NCBI GenBank assembly: GCA_026315105.1 | Contig: CM048755.1 | Location: forward strand, 761,503,301 to 761,567,300 | Reading direction: 5' to 3' | Length of the DNA: 64,000 nt | Source of the DNA: Locusta migratoria | Lineage: Eukaryota; Arthropoda; Insecta; Orthoptera; Acrididae | In this document: positions 62,050 to 64,000 of the stretch, piece after piece | How the letters are laid out: the number at the start of each line of letters is the position of its first letter | Numbering within the stretch: the first letter of the stretch is position 1 | Position numbers and translations under genes: made by a program | The notes under the pieces: generated by a model | Databases searched by the model: none | What the model was told of the DNA's origin: nothing | Seen by the model: only the letters and a program-made list of their open reading frames with translations

Positions 62050-62980
62050 TTTAGTGTACCAAGCAGAAAATGGAAAAGGTTACGAAGAAGGCGATTGTTC
62101 GTAAGAGACGTGAAGGGCCAGCCGTACATTAACAGTGGTGGGAAAACGACCATCAGGCAAGCTGCTGTACAAGTGTACAAACATAAGCACTCAACAAAAA
62201 CAGCTATTGTTTTTGGAATTTTATAAAGTTGATGAACAAAGCCAAGGAACATATTTGTTGAACCATATTCAGTTTTTACCTATTGGTCGCAGACGTCACG
62301 GGACGTACGAAAGTCCAGCAGAGAGTAGGCGGACTTTTACTTTTGCTTATAACATACCTGATGGTACAGGGGAAAATGTACAAGTCTGCAAAAAAACCTT
62401 CAAAGAATTTTTTTCTATATCTGAAAGGAAATTGATTGTTTTACAAACAAAAAAGAAATCAGGTTGCTTGGTTTATGAGGACAATAGAGGGAAAACTCCT
62501 GCATCAAATACACGCAAGTATAAATTTACAGAAGATGATCGAAATCTTGTAAGATATCATATAAACTCATTCCCCAGATATGAAAGTCACTACAGCCGAA
62601 AAAAATCAAGTAATGAGATTTTGTCACATGACTTAAAATAAACACCGAATGTACGTGGCTTTTAAAAAACGAAATCCTGCAAGTGCAGTTACATACAGTT
62701 TTTACGCAAAAGTTTTAAAACAAGTTTTCGCAAACCTAAAATTTAAAGCTCTTGCAGTTGATACCTGTAAAACGTGTGACTTTTTGAAGGCAAAGTTGCA
62801 ATGTACAACCAGCGAGAAGGCAAAACAGGAAGTAAGAGCCCAGCAAGAGTTTTATCACCGAAAATGGGAAAAGGCTCATAAGTGTATGAAACAAGATATT
62901 ACATCTTCACCGCTTCCAACTGCTACTTATACATCCTTATGCATGGACCTACAACAAGTTATGTTTGTTCCAATGCTTAC
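62050..62980 (+). mobile_element. DNA transposon fragment of uncertain superfamily
   Basis: It holds a transposase-like coding region in at least three frame segments, preceded by subterminal repeats (61772-61944). The right part is cut off where a minus-strand RTE-like LINE begins (about 62981). The left terminus was not identified. The coding pattern below is one I have seen as transposon-derived proteins in arthropods and cnidarians; I cannot name the superfamily with confidence (Sola-like is one possibility). Confidence 0.6.
62135..62641 (+). CDS. Transposase-like protein, N-terminal part (168 codons open)
   Basis: The frame reads LLFLEFYKVDEQSQGTYLLN (residues about 24-43), RRTFTFAYNIPDGTGENVQV then CKKTFKEFFSISERKLIVLQ (about 64-103), YEDNRGKTPASNTRK (RGKH-like element in relatives) and VRYHINSFPRYESHYSRKKS (about 138-157). 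The chain from V-C-K-x-x-F to H-I-x-S-F-P-x-x-E-S-H-Y is a recognisable transposon-family signature. The preceding part (62050-62226) is in another frame (RRLFVRDVKGQPYINSGGK). The listed ATG is an artefact of the frameshift. The ORF ends at a TAA just before the next segment. Confidence 0.65.
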   Translation: MVGKRPSGKLLYKCTNISTQQKQLLFLEFYKVDEQSQGTYLLNHIQFLPIGRRRHGTYESPAESRRTFTFAYNIPDGTGENVQVCKKTFKEFFSISERKLIVLQTKKKSGCLVYEDNRGKTPASNTRKYKFTEDDRNLVRYHINSFPRYESHYSRKKSSNEILSHDLK

Positions 62981-62995
62981 ACATGTTGTTGTTGT
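62649..62995 (+). CDS. Transposase-like protein, continued (Cys-rich and DDE-start region)
   Basis: Continues in another frame after a short gap: MYVAFKKRNPASAVTYSFYA, VDTCKTCDFLKAKLQC (a DxCxxCxxF motif, probably metal-binding), a Lys/Glu/Gln-rich helix, and YTSLCMDLQQVMFVPMLTH, where Met-Asp-Leu-Gln is likely the first catalytic Asp. After about 62980 the ORF (nominally to 63194) runs into antisense LINE sequence, so those codons are not part of the protein. The rest of the catalytic domain is missing. Confidence 0.65.
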
Positions 62996-64000
62996 TATGG
63001 TCTTCAGTCCGGAGACTGGTTTGATGCAGCTCTCCACCCTACTCTATCCTGAGCAAGCCTCTTCATCTCCTCATAAGAACGGCAACCCACATCCATTTGA
63101 ATCTGCTTACTATACACGTCTCTTGGTCTCCCTCTGCGATTTTTACCCCACAAACTTCCCTCCAATGCTAAATTTACGATTCCTCGATGTCTAAGAATGT
63201 GTCCTACCAAGCAATCTCTTCTTTTGGTCAGGGTATGCCAGAAATTCCTTTTCTAACCAATTCTGTTCAGTACCACCTCATTAGTTACGCGATCTACCCA
63301 CCTAATCTTCAGCATTTTTCTGTAGCACCACATTTCAAAAGCCTATATTCTCTTCCTGTCCGCACTGCTTATCTTCCATGTTTCACTTCCGTACAAGGCA
63401 ACACTCCACACCAATGCCTTCAGAAAAGACTTCCTTACACTTAAATTAATATTCGATGTTAGCAAATTTCTCTTTTTCAAAAATGCTTTTCTTCCCATAG
63501 CCATTCTGCATTTTATATCCTCTGTACTGCTACCATCGCATGTTATTTTACTACCCAAGTAATAAAACTCATCTACCACCTTCATTGTTTCGTTACCTAA
63601 TCTAATTCCTTCAGCATCGCCTGATTTTCTAAGACCGCATTCCATTATTTTTGTTTTGCTCTTGTTAATGTTCATTTTATACGCTCTCTTCAACACACTG
63701 TCCATTCCATTCAACTGCTCTTCCAGGTCCTTTGCTGTCTCTGACAGAATTACAATGTCATCAGCAATGTTTTTATTTCTTCCCCCTGAACTTTAATCCC
63801 TATTCCAAATTTTTCCTTGCTTTCCTTCACCGCCTGCTCGATGTACAAATTGAATAACATCGGAGAAAGGCTACAACCCTGTCTTACTCCCTTTCCAACT
63901 GATGCTTCCCTTTCATGCCCTTCGAGTCTAATAACTGCGGTCTGGTTTTTGTACAAGTTGTAAATAACTCTCATTTCCCTGTATTTTACCCCTGCTGACT
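62981..64000 (-). mobile_element. RTE-like non-LTR retrotransposon, 3' part, continues beyond the window
   Basis: The 3' end begins with a (gtt)n-type tail (ttgttgttgttatggtcttc at about 62981 on the plus strand). Minus-strand frames run from the window edge: 63974-63750 has VIYNLYKNQTAVIRLEGHE and GVRQGCSLSPMLFNLYIEQA; 63714-63343 has KTKIMECGLRKSG, VDEFYYLGSKITCDGSSTED and LVWSVALYGSETWKIS; then VGHILRHRGIVNLALEGSLW near 63190. It is the same family type as the fragment at 2946-3660. Confidence 0.88.
63343..64000 (-). pseudogene. Reverse transcriptase of the RTE-like LINE (partial)
   Basis: RT blocks visible: GVRQGCSLSPMLFNLY (palm approach), KVQGEEIKTLLMTL where the FADD-type box should follow (near 63755), which is lost in a small deletion or frameshift, then the thumb FYYLGSKITCDGSSTEDIKC and RKAFLKKRNLLTSNINLSVR, and SVALYGSETWKISSADRKRI. 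The RT begins to the right of the window. The domain copies LINE RNA at the target in intact relatives; the catalytic box is not readable here. Confidence 0.82.

Noticed and set aside
63004..63194. C-terminal end of the transposase-like ORF past 62995
   Set aside because: The codons overlap the 3' end of the minus-strand RTE-like LINE, so the ORF is a chimera across a junction.

Overview
The window looks like repeat-dense nuclear DNA of a large arthropod genome. The tRNA-derived SINE family, the foldback tRNA-like repeat, the RTE-type LINE and the Tc1-like element all resemble repeats I associate with grasshoppers and locusts (Schistocerca type). That assignment is recognition plus inference; I could run no search. 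I found no convincing host gene, ribosomal RNA or functional tRNA gene. Nearly every coding segment I could name belongs to a mobile element, and most are broken.

Layout. 1-15.7 kb: an unassigned broken reading frame, SINEs, a hAT-like terminus, a fragment of a Ty3/gypsy element (gag plus LTR), an RTE-like LINE fragment, a LINE 3' tail, two decayed Penelope-like elements (one split by a foldback tRNA-like repeat), a 5.3-kb I-clade LINE on the minus strand, and a third Penelope-like fragment with a GIY-YIG domain. 15.7-39.1 kb: one large nest. A Tc1-like transposon received a gypsy element on the minus strand (copy B) in its left inverted repeat. Copy B then received a gypsy element of the same family in the opposite orientation (copy A), a nearly full-length I-clade LINE and a SINE. 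Copy A received a Jockey-type LINE. Target site duplications support each step. 39.1-45.5 kb: mostly unassigned AT-rich DNA with a SINE and a candidate LTR. 45.7-50.1 kb: another I-clade LINE on the minus strand, split by a Tigger/pogo-like DNA transposon. 50.1-54.8 kb: a decayed I-clade LINE on the plus strand with SINEs. 54.8-64 kb: a short hAT-type element with 8-bp target duplications, a tandem array with a unit of about 320 bp, a tRNA-like block followed by a long T run, a hAT-type transposase pseudogene, two SINEs, a transposase-like gene of a DNA transposon I cannot place, and an RTE-like LINE running off the end.

There is no pathway here. The interest is in the order of insertions, in structural details (a gypsy subfamily whose LTR seems to have absorbed an old primer-binding region, iterated subterminal motifs in two DNA transposons, a possible hammerhead ribozyme relic in a Penelope element) and in the strand-biased, nested, inverted arrangement, which resembles what is known of piRNA-producing transposon graveyards. 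Function is untested.
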